This document shows, one piece after another, positions 33,384-42,344 of a stretch of DNA of 53,466 bases; position 1 is the first letter of the stretch, and the number at the start of each line of letters is the position of its first letter. The notes under the pieces are model-generated. The model was not told the origin of the DNA. It searched no databases and saw nothing but the letters and a program-made list of their open reading frames with translations. The DNA comes from Bacilli bacterium. GTDB lineage: Bacteria > Bacillota_I > Bacilli_A > RFN20 > CAG-826. A program made the position numbers and the translations under genes. The DNA is taken from positions 128,711 through 182,176 of the forward strand of contig JAGAYY010000025.1 in the NCBI GenBank assembly GCA_017940265.1. Direction: 5' to 3'.

Positions 33384-33619
33384 AATATCAGATATGCAAA
33401 CGAACAGACAAATCGGCTCTTCCGGTTGATTGGTATCTACTCCCTAAGGCTGAAGAAGTTTTGGGAGAAATCGATCCGTCTCTCTTGTACAATGTTCTTA
33501 AGGCAACAGAAACAGGAGACATAGAGGTTGGTACTGTTATGTATTTCCGACCCGTCAAGAAGTTCCGGAAGGATATTTTGGTATTTGAGGATCACGAAGG
33601 AAACGAATTTGGTGTATGA
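33380..33619 (+). CDS. Hypothetical protein, 79 aa
   Basis: A small soluble protein, start overlapping the topoisomerase A stop (ATGA), and overlapping the next gene likewise. No family recognised. Confidence 0.65.
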   Translation: MKYQICKRTDKSALPVDWYLLPKAEEVLGEIDPSLLYNVLKATETGDIEVGTVMYFRPVKKFRKDILVFEDHEGNEFGV

Positions 33620-34143
33620 TATATTTTGAAGGTCTGGAGTCTATTATAGAGAGTACTTATTTGCATGATACTATAGGAAATAGAGTATCGGAGGCTAGTA
33701 CTTACGTTAATCCAGGGAGCACTAAATATCTAACAGGTAAGGTAGTGATTATAAATAGTCCTACCTACCCTGAAGAATCTATATCTGAACTAGTTACCAA
33801 TGGATGTGAGGTAGTAGTTAGAGGAAAAGTCGGAGTAGAGGGTGTAATAATTCAACCCTATATACTACGACTTGAACTAAGGGTTATGTGGAATGGTCGA
33901 ACTATTACTGACCTAAATATTCCTCTTTCTGATATTCTTCGTGATTATTCAAGTTACGACCCTGATACTGGATTTCTCTACTTTCCTAAACTGCCCCTTA
34001 ATTTTCCTGGTCTTAAATGGCCTGATGGGGAATTATCATGTTTAGGTTGGGTAGCACAGCAAGTAGGAGTAAATATCAAGGAGGATACAATTTTCCGAGA
34101 TTTAGATATTCTCAAAACTGGTAAAGTATCATTTAGTCGATAG
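33616..34143 (+). CDS. Hypothetical protein, 175 aa
   Basis: A beta-rich soluble protein that ends the topoisomerase operon. No motif recognised. A terminator follows. Confidence 0.65.
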   Translation: MIYFEGLESIIESTYLHDTIGNRVSEASTYVNPGSTKYLTGKVVIINSPTYPEESISELVTNGCEVVVRGKVGVEGVIIQPYILRLELRVMWNGRTITDLNIPLSDILRDYSSYDPDTGFLYFPKLPLNFPGLKWPDGELSCLGWVAQQVGVNIKEDTIFRDLDILKTGKVSFSR

Positions 34144-34149
34144 AACAAG

Positions 34150-34190
34150 AACTATCATATTCTTTAATGGAGTATGATAGTTTTTCTTTT
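34150..34190 (+). terminator. Terminator of the topoisomerase operon
   Basis: A 10-bp stem, AACTATCATA/TATGATAGTT, followed by TTTTTCTTTT. Confidence 0.8.
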
Positions 34191-34202
34191 ATAGGAAAAC
34201 CA

Positions 34203-34226
34203 TAGCCTCAAAACCTTATATATGTA
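34203..34226 (+). promoter_or_regulatory. Extended promoter motif
   Basis: TAGCCTCAAAACCTTATATATG. A hairpin AAATCAGG/CTTGATTT (34232-34255) with TCGTTTTTAT lies right after it, giving either a protective 5' hairpin or an attenuator. Confidence 0.6.
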
Positions 34227-34293
34227 ATAGAAATCAGGTCCAAACTAAAGGGCTTGATTTTCGTTTTTATATTAATAACTTAAAACAGAGATT

Positions 34294-34530
34294 ATGATGA
34301 AAAAAGATGACATTATTGGTATGACTGGCGGAATTGTGACTGTAGCATTGGTCGCAGCCGGTAGTTTTATCGTGAAGAAGGGATCAGAAAAGAAAACCCG
34401 TCGTTCACAGATTATGAAAGAATTAAAGGAGATTAAAGAAGTTATGAAGACGAAGCATTGGATGAGCAACGAGTTTAAGGAGGCCGTCTATCGTCAACAG
34501 CAACTTATGGATGAACTTCTTACTCTTTAA
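34294..34530 (+). CDS. Small single-pass membrane protein, 78 aa
   Basis: A hydrophobic segment at residues 9-26 (GMTGGIVTVALVAAGSFIV) is followed by a basic, helical tail (KKGSEKKTRR, then KELKEIKEVM). Raised G+C and a strong promoter hint at high expression. It belongs with the single-pass genes at 7167 and 49670 in style, but shares no clear sequence. Function unknown. Confidence 0.65.
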   Translation: MMKKDDIIGMTGGIVTVALVAAGSFIVKKGSEKKTRRSQIMKELKEIKEVMKTKHWMSNEFKEAVYRQQQLMDELLTL

Positions 34531-34573
34531 CCCGGGGAAACCACCTCGGGACAAAACATTAACAAACAAATTT

Positions 34574-34873
34574 ATGATAGAGGACAAACAAATTATTGTA
34601 GCTGATACCGCAGAGGAATTAGTTGCACAAGGAATGTTGTGTATTAAAAAAGATACACCAGAAGATGTAATTGTTATGGATGATTTTGTTCATGGCAATA
34701 ACAGAATTTATGTGAACAGGTCGAAAGCAACGGCCTTAGATCTTCTTCATGTTATGGTTACTGGCTTAGTCCGTGAGATCAGAGATGGAGAAAGTATATC
34801 TGATAACGTCCACAAGGTTATAGACAAGTGGAAAAATACGATTAAAGATGAAAATATTAAGTTGGTTATTTAG
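34574..34873 (+). CDS. Hypothetical protein, 99 aa
   Basis: The ATG at 34574 follows the A-rich leader AACATTAACAAACAAATTT, typical of Bacteroidota genes, and is preferred to an upstream start at 34511 that would overlap a CCCG/CGGG hairpin. The protein is helical and alpha/beta, acidic. No family recognised. Confidence 0.65.
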   Translation: MIEDKQIIVADTAEELVAQGMLCIKKDTPEDVIVMDDFVHGNNRIYVNRSKATALDLLHVMVTGLVREIRDGESISDNVHKVIDKWKNTIKDENIKLVI

Positions 34874-34961
34874 TAGTGGTAACTCAGTGGAAGATGAGGG
34901 ACCAACTAAAGAAATGATTGATCTTATTCAGAAAGTTAAAAACAAACTGTATGAAAAGTGA
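34848..34961 (+). CDS. Small ORF, 37 aa
   Basis: ATG at 34848-34850 and TGA at 34959-34961 (begins MKILSWLFSSGN). It fills an otherwise empty gap and overlaps both neighbours by 26 and 11 bases, the spacing usual in this genome. The N-terminus is mildly hydrophobic, the rest is charged. Confidence 0.45.
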   Translation: MKILSWLFSSGNSVEDEGPTKEMIDLIQKVKNKLYEK

Positions 34962-35313
34962 AAAACTACTATTGGTCCTGGGAACTATAACGCTCCTAGG
35001 ACTTTTAATTCGTGAACATCGAAAGAAAAAGTGTTCAGGGATTCTTAGAGTAGGGTGGTATGAAAGAACCTCCTACCTTAGGAAAGATGTTAGTATCAAA
35101 GTTACTCCGGAAGATTTATATCCAGTGATAACTTTGGATGGACTGGATTGGAAACTAAGACATAGATTCCATCCGATTTGTTTACCAATAGGGTGGACTT
35201 CTTTAGTGATGGAAGGAACCTTAGAGGACGAAACAAAAATGGAGGCAACAATTCAAACACCTACTGGAGAAGTAAAGCAGTGGATATGGATTGAGCTTAT
35301 AAGAGAAGGTTAG
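34951..35313 (+). CDS. Membrane-anchored hypothetical protein, 120 aa
   Basis: The ATG at 34951 (MKSEKLLLVLGTITLLGLL) places a transmembrane helix at residues 5-21, followed by a basic patch and a beta-rich domain. An upstream start at 34918 is possible but would hide in the small ORF. Family unknown. Confidence 0.6.
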   Translation: MKSEKLLLVLGTITLLGLLIREHRKKKCSGILRVGWYERTSYLRKDVSIKVTPEDLYPVITLDGLDWKLRHRFHPICLPIGWTSLVMEGTLEDETKMEATIQTPTGEVKQWIWIELIREG

Positions 35314-35345
35314 TTCCTTCTCTTTATTTTCCTTATATGTAGGTT

Positions 35346-37100
35346 ATGAATAAGAAAATATTTAACAGCGCAAAAGAAAAATTAAAGAAATTAGCCATTG
35401 AATGGGGTAAGGCGGATATATACCTTGTTGGTGGCTGTGTTAGGGATTTACTTCTTGGTAATCCAGTTAAAGATATAGATCTCTGTGTGGATCTGAAGGA
35501 TGGAGCTACTTTATTCTGCGAATGGTTACAAAAGATTCATACAGAGGAGTGCCACGGTTTTACTACTTTTCCCAGGTTTGGTACTTCTAAATTCGTTCTT
35601 AAGGTCATGACAAAAGAGTTAGATATCGAATGTGTTATGCCTAGAGTCGAAGCCTACAAGGACGGACCTAGAAAACCCTCTGAAGTTAAGTACACTGGAA
35701 TAGCCGAAGATGCATATAGACGAGATTTTTGTTGTAATGCACTATATCAAAATATAATCACCGATGAAATCTTGGATCCGACTGGTCATGGAAAGGAAGA
35801 TATAGAAAATAGGGTTCTTCGTACTCCACTTCCCGCCAAAGAAACTTTTATTGATGATCCACTAAGAATGTTGAGAGCATTCAGGTTCTCAGCACAAAAG
35901 GGGTTTAAAATTTTAGATGAGGTATTATCTGAGATTCGTGATTATCCTGAATATAGATCTTTAAGTATGGAGCGTGTACAAGACGAGTTCAATAAAATTT
36001 TAATGACTAATAATGCAGTTTCTACTATTAGAGAACTTCATCGAACTGGTCTTCTTGGATATATAATTCCTGAACTAGAAGAATCTTGGGGATTTAATCA
36101 AAATTCACACTATCATTCAATGAACTTGACGGATCATACTTTAGCAGTTTTGCAGGGGGTGATAGATAATGATGCCAATCTTCAAGTTAGATTAGCGGCA
36201 CTTCTTCATGATATAGCTAAGTATAAGTGTTGGAAGAAAAAAGATAATGGAGAATTTAGTTATCATGGTCACGAATTAGAATCTTCCAAATTAGCTACTA
36301 AAATTCTAGAGAGACTTAAATACCCGAAGGAAGATATTCAGTGTATTTCCGAGATTATCAAGGAACATATGAGAATAAAATCTCTCTATAATCCGAACAC
36401 TGACTCTTATACTGGATCTGCTAAAACAACAAGACGTGTAGTGAGAGACTTAGGTCCGCTTTTAAAAAGTACCCTACAGCTTATTGATGCGGATAATAAG
36501 GCTCATGCTCCTCAATATAATATGCCAGGTCAGGTTAATTCTTTCTTGGCTAAGCTTGATAGTCTCAGTGAGGTGCAGATAGTCAGAAGTTGCCCAATCT
36601 CTGGAAATTTGATTATGTCTGAATTTGGTCTAACTCCCGGACCTGCTATTAAAGAAATTAAAGATATATTCCTAGATTGGTTAGATGAAGATCCTGAAAT
36701 ACCTGCCGAAGAGTTAATCACCAGACTTAAGGAAATAACAGAGGGCATTTATGTGTGGGGTTGGTGGGAATCATATCGAGGTTTTTGTATCTCGGACAAC
36801 GAACCAATTAAAGGAAAAAATGGCATTACTCCTTCTCCTTACCAAATCCCTATGGAGTTAGGTGATTGGGTTGGATTGAGTAAAGAAATAACTAGATATC
36901 CGGCTATTCAAGTTCCTCGTATTTATTTTATGTATCAGAAGTATAAGAAAGCCAAAGAAATATTTAATCGGGCTGCTATGGTACTAGATGAATTATTTGA
37001 TATTCCAGGATTTAATGGAGTTAAGGTAAGTTTTGATAAGTACCATGATCTCTCTGGGGAAATCAGATGGGAAGATAGACGACCAGACTGGATTATATGA
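35346..37100 (+). CDS. cca: CCA tRNA nucleotidyltransferase with HD domain
   Basis: A 584-residue protein. The head domain has YLVGGCVRDLLLG and the metal-binding DID (residues 43-45), then the RRDFCCNAL and DDPLRMLRAFRF motifs of class II CCA-adding enzymes and poly(A) polymerases. An HD domain follows (LAALLHDIAKYK, then HGHELESS). A C-terminal extension of about 110 residues is unassigned. It adds or repairs the CCA end of tRNAs, including the phage tRNA-Leu, which lacks an encoded CCA. A CCTTATATGTAG motif is 7 bases before the ATG. Confidence 0.9.
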   Translation: MNKKIFNSAKEKLKKLAIEWGKADIYLVGGCVRDLLLGNPVKDIDLCVDLKDGATLFCEWLQKIHTEECHGFTTFPRFGTSKFVLKVMTKELDIECVMPRVEAYKDGPRKPSEVKYTGIAEDAYRRDFCCNALYQNIITDEILDPTGHGKEDIENRVLRTPLPAKETFIDDPLRMLRAFRFSAQKGFKILDEVLSEIRDYPEYRSLSMERVQDEFNKILMTNNAVSTIRELHRTGLLGYIIPELEESWGFNQNSHYHSMNLTDHTLAVLQGVIDNDANLQVRLAALLHDIAKYKCWKKKDNGEFSYHGHELESSKLATKILERLKYPKEDIQCISEIIKEHMRIKSLYNPNTDSYTGSAKTTRRVVRDLGPLLKSTLQLIDADNKAHAPQYNMPGQVNSFLAKLDSLSEVQIVRSCPISGNLIMSEFGLTPGPAIKEIKDIFLDWLDEDPEIPAEELITRLKEITEGIYVWGWWESYRGFCISDNEPIKGKNGITPSPYQIPMELGDWVGLSKEITRYPAIQVPRIYFMYQKYKKAKEIFNRAAMVLDELFDIPGFNGVKVSFDKYHDLSGEIRWEDRRPDWII

Positions 37101-37450
37101 GGTGGTTATGGATTAGGGACATAACAGATAGAATTATTTTTGACGGCCATTTCCATAATTATATTCTGCCTGACCCTATTCCAAAAACTTTTATAGAGTG
37201 TTTTGAGTCTATGAGGATTAAAGGATTTGGTTTCTTTATTTCAGAAATTACTACTCCAGAGATTGATGGACGAACCTGGGCAGATAAAGTTATTCCAGTA
37301 ATTCGTTGTTTAATTACTTCTAAGGTTGAATTTAAGATCATGTGGAGTGATAACCTAGGAATTCTGCAGAAGTATAGTCCTCCGTTATGGGATCGCTTAG
37401 AAGGACATATCGTTTATAATAAAAAGAAGAAAAATGACATTAAATTTTGA
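37097..37450 (+). CDS. Hypothetical protein, 117 aa
   Basis: A soluble alpha/beta protein of no recognised family, overlapping the CCA gene (ATGA) and the next gene by 17 bases. Confidence 0.65.
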   Translation: MRWLWIRDITDRIIFDGHFHNYILPDPIPKTFIECFESMRIKGFGFFISEITTPEIDGRTWADKVIPVIRCLITSKVEFKIMWSDNLGILQKYSPPLWDRLEGHIVYNKKKKNDIKF

Positions 37451-38270
37451 GACATACAGAAAATTAGAGCCAAATTCTCATCAATTAACTACTTATGTAT
37501 GTTATCACGCTAATCCATATGTTTTCTCTGATGAACCCTGGCATGAACGAACTTATAATGCCATTAAGAAATTCGTCCCAGAGAATATAGGTAGGGTAAA
37601 CATAGGGTACATACAGTTTTATCGATTTTTCAAGGCCTATTATGAAGGTAGGAATCCTGAACGCTCGAAGTATGTAGATTCATTAGGTAAACTCGCGGGT
37701 GATGAAGTAGTTAAGATAGAATTTTCTGAGGGTCTAAGAGTATATGCGTTAATAGGTGGTGGTGTACGTGGAATATACTCAAATGCCAAGAAAATCAAAT
37801 TTGGTAGCATAACTAAAGGAATCGAACTACAGAAAGAACCGCGAGTATATATTATGAATCTTAAATTATATGAGCGTTATATACTCCTACCAAAACTTCA
37901 CTGGCCTAAAAGAATGAAGAATTTTTTAGGATGGATGAGAAAGAAAAGTGGTCCGTTGGGTTTTTCATCTGAGTCTACCTATGAACTTTGGGAGAGAACA
38001 GAAGATCCAGAAAAATACTTAGAGAGTTTTGTTTGTGAATCTGAAAAATATTATCCTCCCAGAAACATTAAATCTATCGAGGAACTAGAATCTTATAATA
38101 AATGGCTTCTCCTAGATTTCCCTGAGATTCTTAAAAAGAAAACTAAAGGGATAAAACTTCCGATTGAATTAATAGCTCCTCTAGATGTTATTCCCATTAA
38201 GGTATCGCAGTCTGATATAGATAGATGGATACTAACAAAAAAAGCAACAAAATTAATTGAGACAATATGA
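37434..38270 (+). CDS. Hypothetical protein, 278 aa, tandem paralogue
   Basis: The C-terminal half matches the next gene: NIKSIEELESYNKWL here against NIKTEADIIAYNEWI there, and IPIKVSQSDIDRWI against IEIRITQTDIDQFC. The same closing motif (a beta strand, then a ser/thr-x-x-D-I-x-R/Q helix) recurs at 45458 (IEVTREDIWRWTF). Function unknown. Confidence 0.7.
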   Translation: MTLNFETYRKLEPNSHQLTTYVCYHANPYVFSDEPWHERTYNAIKKFVPENIGRVNIGYIQFYRFFKAYYEGRNPERSKYVDSLGKLAGDEVVKIEFSEGLRVYALIGGGVRGIYSNAKKIKFGSITKGIELQKEPRVYIMNLKLYERYILLPKLHWPKRMKNFLGWMRKKSGPLGFSSESTYELWERTEDPEKYLESFVCESEKYYPPRNIKSIEELESYNKWLLLDFPEILKKKTKGIKLPIELIAPLDVIPIKVSQSDIDRWILTKKATKLIETI

Positions 38271-39151
38271 AAGAATTTACAATTAGAGAATTTGTTGATT
38301 CCTTAACCAGCAAATTAGACTCTATCCACGGAAACAAGGGATTAGATGGATATTCACTTGTCGTCTGTAAAGAAGCAGTTGAAGATAAGTATGAAGTTAG
38401 TAAGATTAAAGCCATTGAAACAAAAGTAGGTGAAAGTATTTTTTCGATAGACAAAGGAGAAGGACCATTAATTGATTTCTTCTCTTCTGATCTAGTTAAA
38501 GATGAGGATGTTGAAGATCTTGGTAATGGACTATGGTGTATTAGGTTTCAGGATGGAATAAATTTTTATAGTACTAGTAGATGGTACTATGGTGATACCT
38601 ATATGAATGTACGTCGGATTGTTCTTCCACCACGTAAGAAAGTCGAACCGGGAAAAGAAAGATTATATATACTGAGAGGAGATAAATGCTATAAGTTACC
38701 ATTCCTTAAATACCCATCTTCTATCAAAGATCTGATGAAATGGCTCAAGAAGAAAAAGAAAACCTCATTCGACTTAAGTAGTGTTACCTTATGGAACTAT
38801 AATCAGTCTATCCGAGAACAAAAATATAAATATGAATCAGATTGGAAAGAGGGCAAAGATCCAAAACTTATGGTTCCAGATATATGGAATTTCAGTTACC
38901 AACCAGTCAGAAATATTAAGACGGAAGCTGATATAATTGCATATAATGAGTGGATAAATACAGAATATAAAGCCTTTATAAAAGATGAACTAAATCCATA
39001 CGTAATTAAGTCTGGCTGGAGTGATCGAATGAAAAAAGATCCTTCCAGGGTTATACCATTAACCGGACTAATAGAGATAAGAATTACTCAAACGGATATT
39101 GATCAATTCTGTAACGAATATAATAACCGATATAAAGTCGAGAGAAAATAA
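38267..39151 (+). CDS. Hypothetical protein, 294 aa, tandem paralogue
   Basis: A paralogue of the preceding gene over its whole C-terminal half, overlapping it by 4 bases. It contains a Lys-rich linker (KWLKKKKKTS) near residue 160. It is the last gene of the CCA operon, followed by a terminator. Function unknown. Confidence 0.7.
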   Translation: MKEFTIREFVDSLTSKLDSIHGNKGLDGYSLVVCKEAVEDKYEVSKIKAIETKVGESIFSIDKGEGPLIDFFSSDLVKDEDVEDLGNGLWCIRFQDGINFYSTSRWYYGDTYMNVRRIVLPPRKKVEPGKERLYILRGDKCYKLPFLKYPSSIKDLMKWLKKKKKTSFDLSSVTLWNYNQSIREQKYKYESDWKEGKDPKLMVPDIWNFSYQPVRNIKTEADIIAYNEWINTEYKAFIKDELNPYVIKSGWSDRMKKDPSRVIPLTGLIEIRITQTDIDQFCNEYNNRYKVERK

Positions 39152-39184
39152 GAGATAGTATTAAACTATCTCTTTCTTTATTTT
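39151..39184. terminator. Bidirectional terminator
   Basis: AGAGATAGT/ACTATCTCT with a T-rich tail between converging genes; it overlaps the end of the minus-strand gene 39161. Confidence 0.75.
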
Positions 39185-39592
39185 AATAATCATATCAAAA
39201 AGGGCATTAACTAGTCCATCCTCTGATCTGGTGTAATACAGAGTTAGTGGAGTTTTATCTGGAACTGCCCAATCTTCAAGATCGGATTTATACCAAACTT
39301 CTTCCTTATAATCACCACCAAGGAAATATCGGATTGGTCTACCCCTTTCATCTAAATATCCTGCTGTGATTTCTGATGGGAGTAGTTTAGATAATGCTTC
39401 AATACTCCAAGCCCAAACTGTATTTTCATTATCAGTTTTATTCGATCCTCCCCAAACACATAACGAAGGAATCAAATCTTCTTCTATCCACCAAAACATA
39501 TCGGCGGTTTCTTTTCCTACCAAGTCTAGAAGTTTTTTAGATTGTTCAGGACTTGTTGCTATTCTATAATACTTCAGTTCTTTTACATCCAT
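39161..39592 (-). CDS. Hypothetical protein, 143 aa
   Basis: A Trp-rich acidic protein (FWWIEEDLIPSLCVWGG near residue 33), no family recognised. It overlaps the formyltransferase gene by 29 bases. Confidence 0.65.
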   Translation of the reverse strand: MDVKELKYYRIATSPEQSKKLLDLVGKETADMFWWIEEDLIPSLCVWGGSNKTDNENTVWAWSIEALSKLLPSEITAGYLDERGRPIRYFLGGDYKEEVWYKSDLEDWAVPDKTPLTLYYTRSEDGLVNALFDMIIKIKKEIV

Positions 39593-40415
39593 GTAGATAG
39601 TCTCCTATTTTTAATCGTTTCTTTCCAGGTTCTTGTATTTCTAATATTGATATATCTGTTGTTCCAGTACCCACCAATAAATTTTCTCCCTCAACCCTAT
39701 AGATTCCGGGTTCAAGTGTCTTCTCTCCGATGATTTCTGTTTTCCAGATTTTAGTCCCATTAGTTGTCCATGCTCCTGGGTATCCTCTCACCAAGTTTCT
39801 AATTCTGTAGGCCGGTTGTTTCCAATCAATTTGTCCAGTCTCTTTGGTTATCTTAGGAGCAGGTTTTGTTTTTAGGAAAGTAGACTGTTCGAAGGGACTC
39901 AGTATATCTAGTTCCTTAAGTGTTTTACTGATAAGTCCTGAACCTAACCCTGACATTCTAAGATATAAAGATTCTAAGTTATCTTCCTCTAATATCTCTA
40001 CTTTTTCTTGTAATAGTATTTTGCCAGTATCTACACCATCATCTATTAAGAAAGTAGTAAGGCCAGTTTCTGAGTAACCATAGATGAGAGCCCATTCGAT
40101 TGGTGCTGCTCCGCGTAGGTCTGGAAGAAAAGCCGCATGTAAGTTAATCGTTCCTTTTTTTGGTCGGCTGAAAATATTACGTGGGAGAATTTTGAAAGCA
40201 ACTACAACATATACATCTGCTTCTGGTATATCTTCTAGAGAATATGATACAGGAAGTCTAAGTTCGATGGCTTTCTTTTCTACCCACGTTGGAATTAGCC
40301 GACCTCTCTGGAACGAAGGATTGGTGGTTATAACTCTTAAGACTTTATGCTCTTGATTTATCCGTTCTAAACTAGGTACAGCAAATAGTGGAGAACCAAA
40401 AAATACAACTTTCAT
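39564..40415 (-). CDS. fmt: Methionyl-tRNA formyltransferase-like
   Basis: A 283-residue enzyme with the catalytic set Asn91, His93 (INLHAAFLPDLRG) and Asp129 (DDGVDTGKI) and a C-terminal OB-like domain (GQIDWKQPAYRIRNLVR). It transfers a formyl group from 10-formyl-tetrahydrofolate to initiator Met-tRNA. It could instead formylate a sugar nucleotide, as other members of the fold do, but the C-terminal domain with FLKTKPAPKI favours tRNA. A phage-borne fmt is uncommon. Confidence 0.85.
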   Translation of the reverse strand: MKVVFFGSPLFAVPSLERINQEHKVLRVITTNPSFQRGRLIPTWVEKKAIELRLPVSYSLEDIPEADVYVVVAFKILPRNIFSRPKKGTINLHAAFLPDLRGAAPIEWALIYGYSETGLTTFLIDDGVDTGKILLQEKVEILEEDNLESLYLRMSGLGSGLISKTLKELDILSPFEQSTFLKTKPAPKITKETGQIDWKQPAYRIRNLVRGYPGAWTTNGTKIWKTEIIGEKTLEPGIYRVEGENLLVGTGTTDISILEIQEPGKKRLKIGDYLHGCKRTEVL

Positions 40416-40813
40416 AATCCAAGTTCAATTAATACCGGATATATATGACGTCTAACCATAGTAGCCTCTTGAATAGTGCCCTCACGTTCAACCCGTTCTG
40501 CCTCTTGTCTGGCAGTTCTTGGAGAGGCAATCTTAGTATATCGACTACATTCCCAATCTAAGACTATCCCCAACCAATCACGTTCGTTCTTTCCCTGATA
40601 AGCTAGGTGATGACGAGAATGAGTTCTATGATATTTCTGAACTCTAGGGTAATCTTTCCACAACCACATTAACCATGGTTTCTCTATGTCGTGTAAAAGA
40701 AATCTAGGACTCCATACCCTAAGTCTCCATGCTACCCAGTTATAAGCTTTCCAATGATTAAACCAGTAATTAAAACTAGATCTATCTTTCTTCTCAAATT
40801 TCTTAAACTTCAC
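40412..40813 (-). CDS. Hypothetical protein with HD-like His/Asp motifs (DUF5662-like)
   Basis: 133 residues: FLLHDIEKPWL (about 38-48), then RTHSRHHLAYQ (64-74), then DWECSRYTK. The spaced His-Asp and HH pairs resemble phage DUF5662-type metal-binding proteins of unknown role. The start follows CCTTATAAATG directly. It overlaps fmt by 4 bases. Confidence 0.55.
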   Translation of the reverse strand: MKFKKFEKKDRSSFNYWFNHWKAYNWVAWRLRVWSPRFLLHDIEKPWLMWLWKDYPRVQKYHRTHSRHHLAYQGKNERDWLGIVLDWECSRYTKIASPRTARQEAERVEREGTIQEATMVRRHIYPVLIELGL

Positions 40814-40819
40814 ATTTAT

Positions 40820-40883
40820 AAGGAAAATAAAAGGAGAGGACTACCATTCACTGGCAATCACTCTCCATACGCGATCTGCATTT
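40820..40883 (-). ncRNA. Orphan short transcript: promoter motif to terminator
   Basis: CCTTATATATG (40884-40894 on the minus strand) is followed by about 60 bases with only a 12-codon frame and a GGAGAG/CTCTCC hairpin (40833-40866) with TTTTATTTT. Then comes the next promoter-like motif and gene. Size and layout resemble the units at 4990-5126 and 49469-49553. Confidence 0.45.
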
Positions 40884-40897
40884 CATATATAAGGAAT

Positions 40898-41143
40898 TTA
40901 GATCTTTTCTTTCCGAAGTTTCCATTTTCCCCACCACCTATCTTCTTTGGGGTCTGGATATAGACTAGCCATTTTCTTATTGGATACTAAGGTTGGCCCT
41001 AGTCTAGTAGAAATCCAAAGATATAATTTCTTTCCTTTCTTTTTATTTGGTCTATAGTAATATATCCAATATGGTTTATCTAATTCTAATAACTCTGAGA
41101 CCTTTTTCTTCAGCCATGAACTTAGCTTCTTGAAAAGTTTCAT
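40898..41143 (-). CDS. Small basic protein, 81 aa, shares a domain with its neighbour
   Basis: Has PYWIYYYRPNKKKGKKLYLW (residues 24-43), matching GYVIYKYSGNKRKGKRLYW in the upstream gene, followed by a similar K-x-A-x-x-Y section. The frames overlap by 68 bases, so the true start may be different. Function unknown. Confidence 0.55.
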   Translation of the reverse strand: MKLFKKLSSWLKKKVSELLELDKPYWIYYYRPNKKKGKKLYLWISTRLGPTLVSNKKMASLYPDPKEDRWWGKWKLRKEKI

Positions 41144-41624
41144 ATACCTTAGCTTGTTTTAGATTTGAGTTAAATCCTCCTTCCTTATTATCCCAGTACA
41201 GTCTTTTTCCCTTGCGCTTGTTTCCGGAATACTTATATATTACATACCCTCTTTTATTTTTATAAATATCCCAATTCTCTTTAATTCTATCTTTATTTGT
41301 TAGGATTGTCTTTAGACTAGATCGTTTCTTTGTTTCACCGAGATACTTGGGAAGATTCCAAATAGTAAATGGCCAAAACACTGATAAAATCACAGAAGTA
41401 GTTAGATCATGTCCATCTGTATCATTTTTCCAAGTTTGTATACCCTGAACTCCATACTCTGTACAGATAGCTAGGAGATACAGGAATCTATACGTATACT
41501 CTAAAGCATATACCAAAAAATTTAATGCTGCTATTCCAACGTATAATACTATTATCACACAAATAAGGCTCTTGACTTTAAAGAAACGCGCTTGAGAGAG
41601 GCTTAGGTTCTTATTGATGTACAT
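41076..41624 (-). CDS. Membrane protein with basic C-terminal domain, 182 aa
   Basis: Two hydrophobic segments (about residues 18-52 and 76-92) precede a basic domain (GYVIYKYSGNKRKGKRLYW, then AKVYETFQEAKFM) that is duplicated in the next gene. It starts divergently from the 41640 gene. Function unknown. Confidence 0.65.
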   Translation of the reverse strand: MYINKNLSLSQARFFKVKSLICVIIVLYVGIAALNFLVYALEYTYRFLYLLAICTEYGVQGIQTWKNDTDGHDLTTSVILSVFWPFTIWNLPKYLGETKKRSSLKTILTNKDRIKENWDIYKNKRGYVIYKYSGNKRKGKRLYWDNKEGGFNSNLKQAKVYETFQEAKFMAEEKGLRVIRIR

Positions 41625-41639
41625 TAAACTCGAGTAAAT

Positions 41640-42344
41640 ATGAAAACAAGAAATGAAATTTTAAAAGAAAGGTATGGTTTTAATAAAGCCAGTTATGATT
41701 ACATTCCCAAGGGTGCTGAGATAATGAAAAATATCGGCCAAACTGTTATCTTTGTAGATCATAAAAAAAATCAGAACGGTGAATGGGATGCTGATTTTAA
41801 AACTGTAATTTTAACTTCTCTGAGTGACTATGATCCAGTAACGATGACTTATCTAGCTAAGTATAAGGAGAAGATTGAGGATACGGAGGAAAAAGAATTT
41901 AGAATGATTCCAGAAGGTTACAGCTTTGGAAATCCGGAAGAAACTGGATTTATGTATAGATTCCTTCCTTATTCTCTACACTGTAAGTTAGTTGAGGATG
42001 AATTATTCTATACTCGCCTCTCTCAGCTATATAAGGAACGAGATACTTTAGAAATAGATCAGCTCTATGGGCTTGCTACCAGTAAAGATAAGGAGGCAAC
42101 TCTTAAGTATTCTCGACATCTTGCCGCAGTAATTAAATTAGATGATGAAGGAGAGCCCAATCCTGATAATATCCTTTACTTCCGACTTCATGGCTTTGGA
42201 CTTAAACACCGAAATGGAAATAAATATGCCATGATGGTCGAAGACTCTGAAGGAAATAAACATCGCCTCTTAGTAGATTCAAATCAAAAGGAGTATGAAT
42301 TTGAGAATGTTGGAACTATGAAAATTATTGATCTTATTTCATGA
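41640..42344 (+). CDS. Hypothetical protein, 234 aa
   Basis: A soluble alpha/beta protein of no recognised family (FRLHGFGLKHRNGNKYA near residue 190). It heads a plus-strand run of small genes; the next gene overlaps its stop (ATGA). Confidence 0.7.
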   Translation: MKTRNEILKERYGFNKASYDYIPKGAEIMKNIGQTVIFVDHKKNQNGEWDADFKTVILTSLSDYDPVTMTYLAKYKEKIEDTEEKEFRMIPEGYSFGNPEETGFMYRFLPYSLHCKLVEDELFYTRLSQLYKERDTLEIDQLYGLATSKDKEATLKYSRHLAAVIKLDDEGEPNPDNILYFRLHGFGLKHRNGNKYAMMVEDSEGNKHRLLVDSNQKEYEFENVGTMKIIDLIS

